Shown piece after piece: positions 8,405-15,690 of a stretch of 36,836 bases of DNA. The notes beneath the pieces are model-generated. The model did not search any database. It saw only the letters and a list, made by a program, of their open reading frames with translations, and was not told where the DNA came from. The DNA lies in the NCBI GenBank assembly GCA_023481285.1, contig JAMCWL010000067.1:1-36836 (forward strand), written 5' to 3'. Origin of the DNA: Actinomycetota bacterium. Its GTDB lineage: Bacteria; Actinomycetota; Aquicultoria; Aquicultorales; JAMCWL01. Made by a program: the position numbers and the translations under genes. Within the stretch, counting starts at the first letter, position 1. Every line of letters starts with the position of its first letter.

Positions 8405-8428
8405 ATACCCAAAAACCCGTCTCAAACC
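8405..8428 (-). promoter_or_regulatory. Sigma-B-type promoter of the rsbVW-like pair
   Basis: On the minus strand GGTT (8428-8425), 14 bases, GGGTAT (8410-8405). This fits the actinobacterial sigma-B form GNNT-N14-16-GGGTAY and is close to Bacillus GTTT...GGGTAT. It would give a leader of about 70 bases. Autoregulation of rsbV operons by sigma-B is the classical arrangement. Confidence 0.5.
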
Positions 8429-8583
8429 TGCATTCGTTCATGGTGTTAGCTTATGCTTAGCAAACACCTGGGTCAATCATTCTCTCCACCCGAGAGCGGC
8501 TTTTCTCTTTGAAAGTTTACCGGAGTTCCTCAAGTCGAGTTTTGGGTATTCTATTCTTTGCTGATAGGAGGTGAACATAGAGG

Positions 8584-8868
8584 ATGTCCCGTCGATTACT
8601 GGGTTATGCACTTCTGGCTGATGGATTGCTCGTCATGCTTTTTGATGGTGGTTACGTCCGCATCTGGGGCGTAAGGCCACTGCCGACGCAGCTTATCAGA
8701 GCGACGAGGCGAGCCTCCGAGGTGAACCCATTCCTCAGCCGCCTGCTTGGGATAGCGGAGATTGGCACAGGGCTGGTTCTGATCGCAATGACGAGCGCCT
8801 GGAGAAGGCGGGCTGAATTGGCTAGAATCAAGATGGAGGTAAGAGAAGCCAGGAGAAAAGCCGCCTAG
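8584..8868 (+). CDS. Small membrane protein of unknown function
   Basis: A 94-residue protein I cannot assign. It has a hydrophobic N-terminal helix (LLGYALLADGLLVMLF), a central polar stretch with RATRRASEVNPFLSR, a second hydrophobic segment (LLGIAEIGTGLVLIAM) and a long basic/acidic helical tail ending REARRKAA. ATG 8584 follows a strong AGGAGGTG (8567-8574), though spaced about 9 bases. The gene is transcribed away from the rsbVW-like pair, and a GGGTAT box at 8544-8549 suggests it may belong to the same stress regulon, although no good -35 partner exists. Confidence 0.7.
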   Translation: MSRRLLGYALLADGLLVMLFDGGYVRIWGVRPLPTQLIRATRRASEVNPFLSRLLGIAEIGTGLVLIAMTSAWRRRAELARIKMEVREARRKAA

Positions 8869-8961
8869 AATGTACGAGCGGTTCATGAACTAGAGCATCT
8901 CCATAAATGAAAGCACTACTCTTAGGGCTCGGCCAGTTCAGCTACTGTCAGGATAGCGGTC

Positions 8962-9591
8962 ATGCCGCGAGACAAAAAGAATCTTGTCGAAGAAATCGAG
9001 CGCGAAATCGCCGAATCCGAAGCTTGTAGGCTAGGCGCAGGCAAGATTCCCGTGTTTGCATACGGCAACCCCGATACGGGCGTCATGATCGTTGGCGAGG
9101 GGCCGGGAAGGGAGGAAGAGAGCCTGCAGCGGCCGTTTGTCGGGAGGGCCGGCCAATTACTCCGCAGAGCTCTATCGGACCTCGGTTTGGATCTCGATCG
9201 AGACTTCTTCGTCACAAATATCGTGCGCTATCGCTCGCTAAGAGTCACCAAAGACGGCAGAAGGTTGAACGCACCGCCTTCCGCCACTCAGGTCGAAGGC
9301 TGCCGCCCCTTCCTGGAAAGAGAGATCGACGTCATAAAGCCACGCTTGATAATTACTCTCGGCGTCAACGCGGCCAAATGGTTCCTCGGCAAAGGATTCA
9401 ACCTGACGGAAGGTCGCGGTTGGGTGTACGAATGGCGTGGGATAAAACTTCTCCCCACCTATCATCCGGCATCCGCTTTGCGGCCGTTCGGCGTCGCCGG
9501 CGCCGAACGAAAGCGAAGGTTCGAAAAGGACCTCGCAAAAGCGGCGTACATGATCAGGGAATCCCCGAAAGATTACCGGATCGCCACCTAG
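8962..9591 (+). CDS. Uracil-DNA glycosylase family 4/5-like, altered cluster site
   Basis: A 209-residue uracil-DNA glycosylase superfamily protein. Motif 1 is GEGPGREEE, followed by RPFVGRAGQLL, then TNIVRYR, a IITLGVNAA strand and motif 3 YHPAS. Family 4 enzymes excise uracil from DNA and hold a [4Fe-4S] cluster by four Cys. Here only Cys22 and Cys114 remain: the first position is Ser19 and the third (normally in NxxKCRPP) is Tyr90. The cluster is thus probably absent or bound differently, and activity may differ. The stop codon TAG overlaps the convergent bioY stop within CTAG at 9588-9591. Confidence 0.85.
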   Translation: MPRDKKNLVEEIEREIAESEACRLGAGKIPVFAYGNPDTGVMIVGEGPGREEESLQRPFVGRAGQLLRRALSDLGLDLDRDFFVTNIVRYRSLRVTKDGRRLNAPPSATQVEGCRPFLEREIDVIKPRLIITLGVNAAKWFLGKGFNLTEGRGWVYEWRGIKLLPTYHPASALRPFGVAGAERKRRFEKDLAKAAYMIRESPKDYRIAT

Positions 9592-10181
9592 GAGGAGGGT
9601 TCATCAAGCCTTTTGCTGGCTTGAGGCGCTCCGTCTATCATTCCGGGGATAATGCCTACTGCTCCTAAGCGATAAGCAATTATGATAGCTACCACGGCTT
9701 TCACCAGATCAAAGAGGACAAATGGGAAGACGCCCACGGTAAGGGCCTTCCCGAGGCCGAACCCCGTGACAAAGGACAACTGGGCGACCCCTAGAGCATA
9801 GATTAGGCCAAGACCGACGAAAGGCGAGAGGACTTTGACAAAAGAGGCCGAGCGGTCCGATTGAAAGAGACGTCCGATCGCATAGGCGGCGGCTATAAAA
9901 CCGATCAGGTAACCGCCGGTTGGCCCAACCAACGCTCCAAAACCGGAACTCCCGCCGGCAAATACCGGCAACCCGATTACACCAAGCAGAACATAGACGA
10001 CCTGGCTCAAGGCTCCCAGATTCGCCCCGAGCGCCATCCCGGAAAGGAGGACGAAGAATACCTGTAGGGTAAAGGGGACGGGCTTGAGCGGTATGCTTAT
10101 CCATGCCCCGGCGGCCGTCAAGGCGGCCATCAGAGCGACCTTTACCATATCTTCGGTTCTGAGTCTTGCTTTCGCTTGCAT
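9588..10181 (-). CDS. bioY: Biotin transporter BioY (ECF S component)
   Basis: A 197-residue integral membrane protein with about six hydrophobic segments. The segments ISIPLKPVPFTLQVFFVLLSG, GLPVFAGGSSGFGALVGPTGGYLIGF and LFDLVKAVVAI are typical of BioY, the biotin-binding S component of energy-coupling factor transporters. The ATPase and EcfT subunits are not nearby, so a shared ECF module or solitary action is likely. The frame opens at 10217, but AAGGAG with good spacing favours ATG 10181. A promoter and a BirA-type operator lie 70-130 bases upstream, which points to biotin repression. Confidence 0.93.
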   Translation of the reverse strand: MQAKARLRTEDMVKVALMAALTAAGAWISIPLKPVPFTLQVFFVLLSGMALGANLGALSQVVYVLLGVIGLPVFAGGSSGFGALVGPTGGYLIGFIAAAYAIGRLFQSDRSASFVKVLSPFVGLGLIYALGVAQLSFVTGFGLGKALTVGVFPFVLFDLVKAVVAIIIAYRLGAVGIIPGMIDGAPQASKRLDEPSS

Positions 10182-10252
10182 TCCAGATGTCTCCTTTATA
10201 GCCGGTCGGCATGACATTCGAATCGGTACTCAGCTTTACTCGGCTTTCTTGA

Positions 10253-10284
10253 TTGTAAACCAACGCGTAGTCCTTAGTTGACAA
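10253..10284. promoter_or_regulatory. BirA-type biotin operator upstream of bioY
   Basis: TTGTAAACC (10253-10261), 14 bases, AGTTGACAA (10276-10284). The left half equals the E. coli bio operator half-site and the right half differs at a few positions; the 14-base linker fits the BirA consensus of many bacteria. It directly abuts the -10 box of the bioY promoter, as expected for repression. Confidence 0.7.
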
Positions 10285-10311
10285 TTATATGCTTTTAAGC
10301 CCTCTTGTCAA
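10284..10311 (-). promoter_or_regulatory. Promoter of bioY
   Basis: On the minus strand TTGACA (10311-10306), 16 bases, TATAAT (10289-10284): both boxes match the housekeeping consensus exactly. The start point would fall inside the BirA-type operator. Confidence 0.75.
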
Positions 10312-10735
10312 ATGCGGGGAGTATGGATGGGTAGTGAGTGCTTCTAGCTATCAGCTAAAACCTCTTGTGCGATGCTTAGAGAAGATAAGGATGCGCCCTA
10401 CTGGTACCCTGGTACCTTAGTTTCTTGGTTTCTTGGTTTCTTAGCAACCCCATCCAACGCGAATAGCGCCTCATGCATCCAAGCCTTATAGCGGCGGACG
10501 GCGGACTGCCGACGGCGGACGTTTATCCGCGGATAGCGCCTCCAATAAGGGCAAAGAGGTTCCAAGAAACTAAGAAACCAAGAGGCTAAGAAACCAGAAG
10601 AGCGTGTGCGACGAGGCAAGAATATTCGATAACCGCCAGGTGAGCTCAGAGCTCAGAACTCAAGGCTGGAAGCACCTGTGCTGATGATCAAGCAGGATTT
10701 AAGGGGGTAAAGCACGGGTCACCAAACGTCCGTGC
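10312..10735. other. Gene-free stretch with tandem and inverted repeats
   Basis: No credible gene. A repeat block covers 10416-10605: TTTCTTGG-type tandem units at 10421-10444 are mirrored by AAGAAACTAAGAAACCAAGA-like units at 10564-10595. One exact pair of arms is TCTTGGTTTCTTAG (10431-10444) with CTAAGAAACCAAGA (10570-10583). Between the arms, CGGCGGAC recurs several times (about 10493-10520). A long hairpin of about 170 bases is possible. The block lies downstream of selB and upstream of bioY. Confidence 0.6.
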
Positions 10736-12637
10736 TCATGCCTGGTCGGCCAGGACCCTGACATCCTTAACGCGCCTGGTAAATCCATCCTCGTCGAGTT
10801 GTTCCAGAATGGTCTGGAGTGGGTTGCGCCCGATGCCTAAGAGATCTCGCGCCTGTGAAAGAGAGATTGCCCCTTCGGTTAAGAGATGTGACAGCAGGAT
10901 GTTTCTAACCTCTTCAAAGGCGCTCCTGCTCATGAAGCTCATATCGTTGAAAAGGACGATCTCGCCCTCGGACCCCATGAACCTGAGCACGCCTTCCACC
11001 TCGGACGCGCCTCGTGGGCAGAGATCTTTAAGGGAAACCAGCCGAACCGGCGCCAGCGTCCCGGAGTAGAGCTCCCTGGCGGCTGCCATAACTTCGGATT
11101 GCCGGGCGGTAAGCTTTACCGTGCGTCCGCGGGCCACCACCTCGTCCCTTTCAAAATCCACCTTGCCCGCGTTCGCCAACCTATCAAGCGCCGCTGCAAA
11201 GAGAGGAGACTCTACGTCAAAAGCAAGCTTGCCCCTCAGTTCGATGATCCTCATGCGCCGTCGCAACGATAACCTCTCACACTCCTCAAGCAGTGTTTTC
11301 TCGATGATCGCCGCCAGCTCGGCAAAGCATTCAACGTGGACCAGGCGATCCTCGATGAGCATGGCTCGACAGGCTTCAACAAGATCGGAGGCGACCTCTT
11401 CAATCCGCTCGGACGTCAGGCCGCAGAGGGGAACCAGATCGAGGGGACACGCCGTTCTGTAGCCGAAAGATCTCAGCGCATCCTCAACAAAACTCGCATC
11501 ATCTCCATCGACCAGAGCCTTGAGCCTGGAGAGGAGTAGGGAATCGAACCGGCGATACTTCTTCGCCGCTACTTGAAGGATCACCCCTCCCCCGACCGTC
11601 CGGGCTGGGCTCAACGACCTGACGATAAAACGATCTCCGGGAAAGACCACCAGCGCCTCCTCGCATCTGAGCTGAATGAAAGCGCTCTCACCGGGCTCCA
11701 ATGATTCTCCATCCATCAGCACCATCCGGCAGACCAGTTCTTTGGTCCCCGCGTAAACTTTGATTCTCTCTCGCTGTTTTATGGACCGCTCCGCTGAAGA
11801 GAGCAGGCTTAAAAGGGCATTGACCATATGGGAGGAGGATACGCTCCCTGGACGGGCGATGACGACGCCCCGGGAGAGACTGTCCGGCTTGAGGCCGGCG
11901 AGATTGACGCCCGCTCGCTGCCCGGCGAAGACGACCTCCCGCTCGTCCCTGTGAGACTGTATCGATCTGGCTCTCGCCTCGACGCCCGCCGGGTATACGG
12001 CCACCTCTTCCCCGACGCCAAGGGTCCCCCCGGCGACGGTGCCCGTCACCACGCTCCCCCTGCCGGAAGCCTGGTAAACCTTGTCGACCGGAAGCCGGAA
12101 GACCGTGCCCGGCCTCCTCTCCGGTAGCTCGCTCGCCAATCTCCGGAGGTGTTCTACGATGCTCTCTGCGCCCTCACCGGTCCTGGCGGAGAAACCGACG
12201 ATCTCCGCTCTCTCCAGGAAGCTTCCCTCAACCAGCTCGGATATCTCAGCTTCCGCCATCTCGCGCGTCTCCGCGTCGACCAGGTCGATTTTTGAGAGAA
12301 CGACGAGCCCCTTTTCCACCCCGAGAAGGCGAAGGACGTCAAAGTGCTCCCGAGTCTGGGGCATCACACCGTCATCGGCAGCGATGACGAGGAGCGCCAG
12401 GTCGATGCCGGTGACGCCGCAGATCATATTGCGGACAAAGCGCTCGTGCCCCGGAACGTCGACGAAGTCGAGTACCGTGCCGTCCTCCAGGGCGAGGTGG
12501 GCAAAGCCGAGATCGATCGATATCCCGCGCTTCTTCTCCTCGATCATCCGATCGGTATCGACGCCCGTTAAGGTCATGATTAGAGAGGTCTTACCGTGAT
12601 CGACGTGACCGGCCGTTCCCACCACAATCGTTCGCAT
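10736..12637 (-). CDS. selB: Selenocysteine-specific elongation factor SelB
   Basis: A 633-residue GTPase that delivers Sec-tRNA to the ribosome at SECIS-marked codons. The G domain has GHVDHGKT (10-17), the SelB-typical switch RGISIDLGFA (37-46), DVPGH (60-64) and SKID. Domains II and III follow (SGRGSVVTGTVAGG near 192-205), then about 270 residues of winged-helix repeats that end in SLSQARDLLGIGRNPLQTIL, the SECIS-binding end. Length is normal and no domain is lost. AGGGG stands before ATG 12637. The gene lies about 130 bases downstream of the selC-like tRNA on the same strand; selA and selD are not in the window. Confidence 0.95.
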   Translation of the reverse strand: MRTIVVGTAGHVDHGKTSLIMTLTGVDTDRMIEEKKRGISIDLGFAHLALEDGTVLDFVDVPGHERFVRNMICGVTGIDLALLVIAADDGVMPQTREHFDVLRLLGVEKGLVVLSKIDLVDAETREMAEAEISELVEGSFLERAEIVGFSARTGEGAESIVEHLRRLASELPERRPGTVFRLPVDKVYQASGRGSVVTGTVAGGTLGVGEEVAVYPAGVEARARSIQSHRDEREVVFAGQRAGVNLAGLKPDSLSRGVVIARPGSVSSSHMVNALLSLLSSAERSIKQRERIKVYAGTKELVCRMVLMDGESLEPGESAFIQLRCEEALVVFPGDRFIVRSLSPARTVGGGVILQVAAKKYRRFDSLLLSRLKALVDGDDASFVEDALRSFGYRTACPLDLVPLCGLTSERIEEVASDLVEACRAMLIEDRLVHVECFAELAAIIEKTLLEECERLSLRRRMRIIELRGKLAFDVESPLFAAALDRLANAGKVDFERDEVVARGRTVKLTARQSEVMAAARELYSGTLAPVRLVSLKDLCPRGASEVEGVLRFMGSEGEIVLFNDMSFMSRSAFEEVRNILLSHLLTEGAISLSQARDLLGIGRNPLQTILEQLDEDGFTRRVKDVRVLADQA

Positions 12638-12663
12638 TTAGCCCCTATCGAACCGAAATCGCC

Positions 12664-12767
12664 CTTCTAGTCTCTTAGCCTGCTGGCTTCTTGGTCTCTT
12701 AGAACTTCTAGACCTTCTAGAGCTTCGTCTAAGGGACTAAGAACCCAAGAGACTAAGAGACTAGAAG
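12664..12767. repeat. Long inverted repeat between the tRNA and selB
   Basis: CTTCTAGTCTCTTAG (12664-12678) and CTAAGAGACTAGAAG (12753-12767) are perfect 15-bp arms. Inner imperfect arms (TTCTTGGTCTCTTAG near 12688; CTAAGAACCCAAGAGA near 12737) and a central TCTAGA-rich stretch allow a hairpin over about 100 bases. The outer arm ends at the base next to the tRNA discriminator, so the structure begins where the mature tRNA ends. It may serve as a terminator or processing signal between the tRNA and selB. Confidence 0.85.
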
Positions 12768-12856
12768 AGGGGGCAAGGGGAATCGAACCTCCTCCGACCT
12801 TACTAGGGCCGGCCAACGGGTTTGCAGCCCGCGAAGCGCCCAGCGCCTTTGCCCCC
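12768..12856 (-). tRNA. Selenocysteine-type tRNA with Cys anticodon GCA
   Basis: An 89-nt tRNA with a long variable arm. The 8-bp acceptor stem is GGGGGCAA (12856-12849) with TTGCCCCC (12776-12769). Between it and the anticodon stem lie only 16 nt: a stem AGGCGC/GCGCTT with a three-base loop, and no U8. The anticodon stem GCGGG/CCCGT encloses CTGCAAA, so the anticodon is GCA (12825-12823). The variable arm has a 6-bp stem CCGGCC/GGTCGG with a 7-base loop. The T loop is TTCGATT on a stem GG-A-GG/CCCC, i.e. four pairs with one bulged A. The discriminator is U (12768) and CCA is not encoded. The shape and place beside selB are those of selC; anticodon and U73 are those of tRNA-Cys. Confidence 0.9.
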
Positions 12857-12888
12857 AGAATAGCTTATAGTTATTATTCGCTATTCTT

Positions 12889-12917
12889 ATTATATAAGGT
12901 GGGGACCGCACTGTAAA
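12889..12917 (-). promoter_or_regulatory. Promoter of the selC-like tRNA
   Basis: On the minus strand TTTACA (12917-12912), 17 bases, TATAAT (12894-12889). The predicted start is about 25 bases before the tRNA 5' end. This indicates that the unusual tRNA is expressed, possibly together with selB. Confidence 0.7.
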
Positions 12918-13012
12918 TCAAACTTTCGGTGGGTTTATCAGGCAGCAAAGCTAGCGCAGAGCTTGTAGGAGGCATTAGCCCCATAATTAACGGTTTTACG
13001 GTCGGCGGTCGA

Positions 13013-13825
13013 TTATTCCTGGCATTTCGGGCACCAATAGTAGTGAGTAGCGCCCCGTTTTACCGCGACGACTTCCCCGCCGCAGTCGGGGCAGAGGGCG
13101 CCTTTCCTGCGCCATTCGAGCATGTGGCGAGGCCTGCCGGCCTCCATCTCGGCGATCCCCTCTTCAAGCACCTCAGGGATGGTACGGTAAAGCTTTTCAA
13201 TCTCTTTTTGGCTGAGCGAACCGGCCGACCGATCGGGGCGTATCCCCGCCCGGCGCATTACCTCATCGGAGTAGATGTTTCCGATCCCCGCTATCTTCTC
13301 CTGGTCGGTCAGGAGATCCTTAACGCTCTTCGCCGACGCGGAGACTATCTCTTTGAACCGGTCGAGCGTGAAATCCGGCCCAAGCGGCTCGACGCCCATC
13401 CGGGCCAGCACGCCCAGGCGCTCGAACTCCCCCTCCGCGACCAGGAAGACGCGGCCCAAGTTTCTCGGGTCGGTAAAGAGCAGAAATGAACCGTCGGAAA
13501 AGGTGAACCTAAGCTTCGCGTCCTTGCTCGCTTTGTCGGGAACCTCATCTTCCGAGCGGAAGTAATCGAGCCAACCTGAGAGCATGAAGTGGAAGACGAC
13601 GCTCTTTCCGCTAGTCAGAGGGGCGATGAGGAATTTTCCCTTGCGGATAAAATCTTTGAACGCCGTACCGGTGATGGCACTTCTGAACTCTTCCTCGGAA
13701 ATATCTTGAAGAGTTCTTATGAGCTTACCCGGCGTGCGAATAGCCTCAACCGAGAGTATCTCTTTGCCCACCACACTCTTTATGAGTGTACGCCGAGCGA
13801 TCTCAACGTCGGGAAGCTCTGGCAT
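13013..13825 (-). CDS. mutM: Fpg/MutM-type DNA glycosylase
   Basis: A 270-residue formamidopyrimidine-DNA glycosylase family protein that removes oxidised bases (8-oxoG, Fapy) and nicks the site. The N-terminus MPELPDVE gives catalytic Pro2 and Glu3; the conserved Lys of RKGKFL follows near residue 60; GIGNIYSDEVMRRAGI is the helix-two-turn-helix; CPDCGG...YYWCPKCQ near the end is the zinc finger. The PDVE variant (instead of PEVE) occurs in Nei-like subgroups, so 8-oxoG specificity is not certain. AGGGGG precedes ATG 13825. It starts two bases after the DUF429 gene stop, so the two form an operon. Confidence 0.93.
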   Translation of the reverse strand: MPELPDVEIARRTLIKSVVGKEILSVEAIRTPGKLIRTLQDISEEEFRSAITGTAFKDFIRKGKFLIAPLTSGKSVVFHFMLSGWLDYFRSEDEVPDKASKDAKLRFTFSDGSFLLFTDPRNLGRVFLVAEGEFERLGVLARMGVEPLGPDFTLDRFKEIVSASAKSVKDLLTDQEKIAGIGNIYSDEVMRRAGIRPDRSAGSLSQKEIEKLYRTIPEVLEEGIAEMEAGRPRHMLEWRRKGALCPDCGGEVVAVKRGATHYYWCPKCQE

Positions 13826-13827
13826 TT

Positions 13828-14592
13828 CTACCCCCTGTTGACTATGTTGGGCGGAACCAGGACGTAGCCGTTATCTATATCCCCAACTATTTCGCCGCCC
13901 ATGGAACCGAAGGCGTGCGCCCAGTAGACCATGTAAGCGGAGAGAATCGCGTCGAAGAGATCCCCGACGGCTTTGAGCGTTCCGCCCTTGTATCCGTGGA
14001 TGTCATCGTTGCTTACCGGGTGGGAGAGCTCCGTGTGGTCGAAGTGAAGGGGCAGCTCCAATCTACTTTCAAGCAAATCCCTGACTTCTATCAATCCTCG
14101 CTTTAAATCGTCGGCTCCAAGTCCCGGCCTGGGCTTGTATCTGGGCGCGGCCGACTTTCCGGTCTTGCGGTCGTAGCAGTGGTAGTGGAGGACCGACCGC
14201 GGATAGACTTCGTAGATGAACCGGCCGCCCGTCAACCCATTGGGATGCTCGTCGGTGAATTTAAAGCCTTTGCTAATCAAGCGCTCGACCAGGACCTCGC
14301 CCTTGACGCTTCCATCGCTCCCGGCCAGACGGGCGCGGTTGGCCGGATATAGTGTGATCCCCCTCCTGAGAAGCGCCCTCTCACACGGCCGGCAGCTCGT
14401 CTCATTCTTGACGACCAGGGGCGCGTCTATGCCGACCAGGCACTCGTCACCCGCACGCTCGATGATGAAGTCGACGATCCCGTCCAGGGACGATCTCAGG
14501 TCGTTGGCGAGCAGGCGGCCGACCTCATCCAGGACCGCAAGACCGCTGGTTCCCTTTTCGCCCCAGGCAAGATCCACTCCAATGTACCGCAT
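13828..14592 (-). CDS. DUF429 family protein, RNase H-like fold
   Basis: A 254-residue member of the DUF429 family, predicted RNase H-like nucleases. It begins MRYIGVDLAWGEKG, with the Asp of the first strand; VGIDAPLVV carries a second acidic residue; then CRPCERALLRRG, RFIYEVYPRSVL and a C-terminal GDLFDAILSAYMVYW with a third Asp. Activity is unproven for the family. The frame opens at 14673, but AGGAGA before ATG 14592 and homology fix the start. It is followed by mutM after two bases, which hints at a nucleic-acid maintenance role. Confidence 0.85.
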   Translation of the reverse strand: MRYIGVDLAWGEKGTSGLAVLDEVGRLLANDLRSSLDGIVDFIIERAGDECLVGIDAPLVVKNETSCRPCERALLRRGITLYPANRARLAGSDGSVKGEVLVERLISKGFKFTDEHPNGLTGGRFIYEVYPRSVLHYHCYDRKTGKSAAPRYKPRPGLGADDLKRGLIEVRDLLESRLELPLHFDHTELSHPVSNDDIHGYKGGTLKAVGDLFDAILSAYMVYWAHAFGSMGGEIVGDIDNGYVLVPPNIVNRG

Positions 14593-14833
14593 GGTCTCTC
14601 CTAAAGCGCGCGCCAGTACCGGCATGAAGGACTTACAAGTACCCAGTCTGTAACATAGGTTGGTGGTTGTCAAATCCGTCCCTTAGACGCAGAGATGCAT
14701 GCCTAACAGGCGTTTGATATGCTTATCTGCGGACGAAGAATCCTCTTTTTAGCGCAAAAATATTGCTCTACCTATTGAGTTGGAAAACGCTCGATTGTTT
14801 AATTGGGTAGTAGCGGTTTTTCTTGGAGAGACT

Positions 14834-15343
14834 TTGGAAGAGCTTAAACAGATAGACGTGCGTGTCATCAGAAGTCGCAAGCGAGTCAAGAGCGTCGCGG
14901 CCTGTCTAAACGGGAACGTCCTGGAAGTGAGGGCGCCACTCGCACTGCCTCAGGAGGAGCTCGACGGGATAGTCGAGAAATTCAAACGCCGTCTTATCAG
15001 GCGGCGTCGGACCGAGCACCTGAACTCCGACGGCGCTCTCGCCAGCCGCATTGATGAGCTTAACAAGCGGTACTTTGACGGCAAGCTCCAGGTATCTTCC
15101 GTGAAGTACGTCTTCAACCAGGTGAAATCCATCGGAAGCTGCACGCCGAAGACTAGGAGCATCCGTATCTCCCAAAGGGCGGCGGAGCTTCCGCAGTGGG
15201 TCGTCGACTATGTCCTCATCCACGAGCTCGCCCACCTCATCGAGGCGAACCACTCAAAGAGATTTCGGGCGCTTGTCAATAAATACCCCCTCGCCGAGCG
15301 CGCCCGCGGCTACCTAATGGCGTTGGAGATAGAAGAGGATTAA
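14834..15343 (+). CDS. YgjP-like (DUF45) metallopeptidase domain protein
   Basis: A 169-residue predicted zinc metallopeptidase. VDYVLIHELAHLIEANHSKRF carries the HExxH motif (HELAH) and the third ligand His in NHS, as in the YgjP/DUF45 family. The N-terminal part is a small beta-rich domain (DVRVIRSRKRVKSVAACLNGN) followed by a basic helix. Substrates of the family are unknown. The frame opens at TTG 14780, but GGAG at 14825-14828 stands five bases before TTG 14834, which I prefer; the upstream 18 codons show no family resemblance. Confidence 0.85.
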   Translation: MEELKQIDVRVIRSRKRVKSVAACLNGNVLEVRAPLALPQEELDGIVEKFKRRLIRRRRTEHLNSDGALASRIDELNKRYFDGKLQVSSVKYVFNQVKSIGSCTPKTRSIRISQRAAELPQWVVDYVLIHELAHLIEANHSKRFRALVNKYPLAERARGYLMALEIEED

Positions 15344-15353
15344 AAAGCAGACT

Positions 15354-15394
15354 CCAGATGCTGGACGCTGGATAAGGCACCTAGAGCCTAGAGT
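15354..15394. repeat. Short heptad repeats
   Basis: GATGCTG GACGCTG (15358-15371) and CTAGAGC CTAGAGT (15381-15394) are two adjacent 7-bp-period runs just downstream of the metallopeptidase stop. They are short and degenerate but belong to the pattern seen at 12.7, 25.2 and 26.3 kb. Confidence 0.5.
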
Positions 15395-15399
15395 CTGAT

Positions 15400-15600
15400 T
15401 TACCCGGCTTTCCCGGCGAGCTTTGCGAAGCTGTTCCAAAACTCGCCGACGGTGATGTACTTCTCGCCGGGCATTGCAAGGATGGCTTCGATGACCGCAC
15501 GCGGCGCTCTCTTTCTCGCAGCGTAACCTGCGCACTCCTCTTTCGTTGCGGGAAACTTGAGGCCCTTGATGAACTGGGCGACGACGGCGCTCGAAATCAT
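15400..15600 (-). CDS. DUF2795 domain protein
   Basis: A 66-residue protein with the DUF2795 pattern: AQFIKGLKFPATKEECAGYAARKRAPRAVIEAI (shown in parts: FIKGLKFPATKEE then YAARKRAP), an all-helical domain found in small bacterial proteins and of unknown function. GAGGAGG lies seven bases before ATG 15600, so this start is preferred to the frame opening at 15630. It is transcribed alone, divergent from the sugar-dehydrogenase gene. Confidence 0.8.
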   Translation of the reverse strand: MISSAVVAQFIKGLKFPATKEECAGYAARKRAPRAVIEAILAMPGEKYITVGEFWNSFAKLAGKAG

Positions 15601-15690
15601 TTCAACCTCCTCGCCAGTCCCTACCACCATCCCATCCTTACGAAACGGCCAGAATTTATTAAAAGCGGGCAGTGGGTATTAATTTGACCG

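Noticed and set aside
12768-12856. Calling the tRNA a standard 8/5 tRNA-Sec (UCA)
   Set aside because: Only four bases lie between the T loop and the 8-base acceptor strand, so the branch has 12 pairs (with one bulge), and the anticodon loop plainly reads CTGCAAA.
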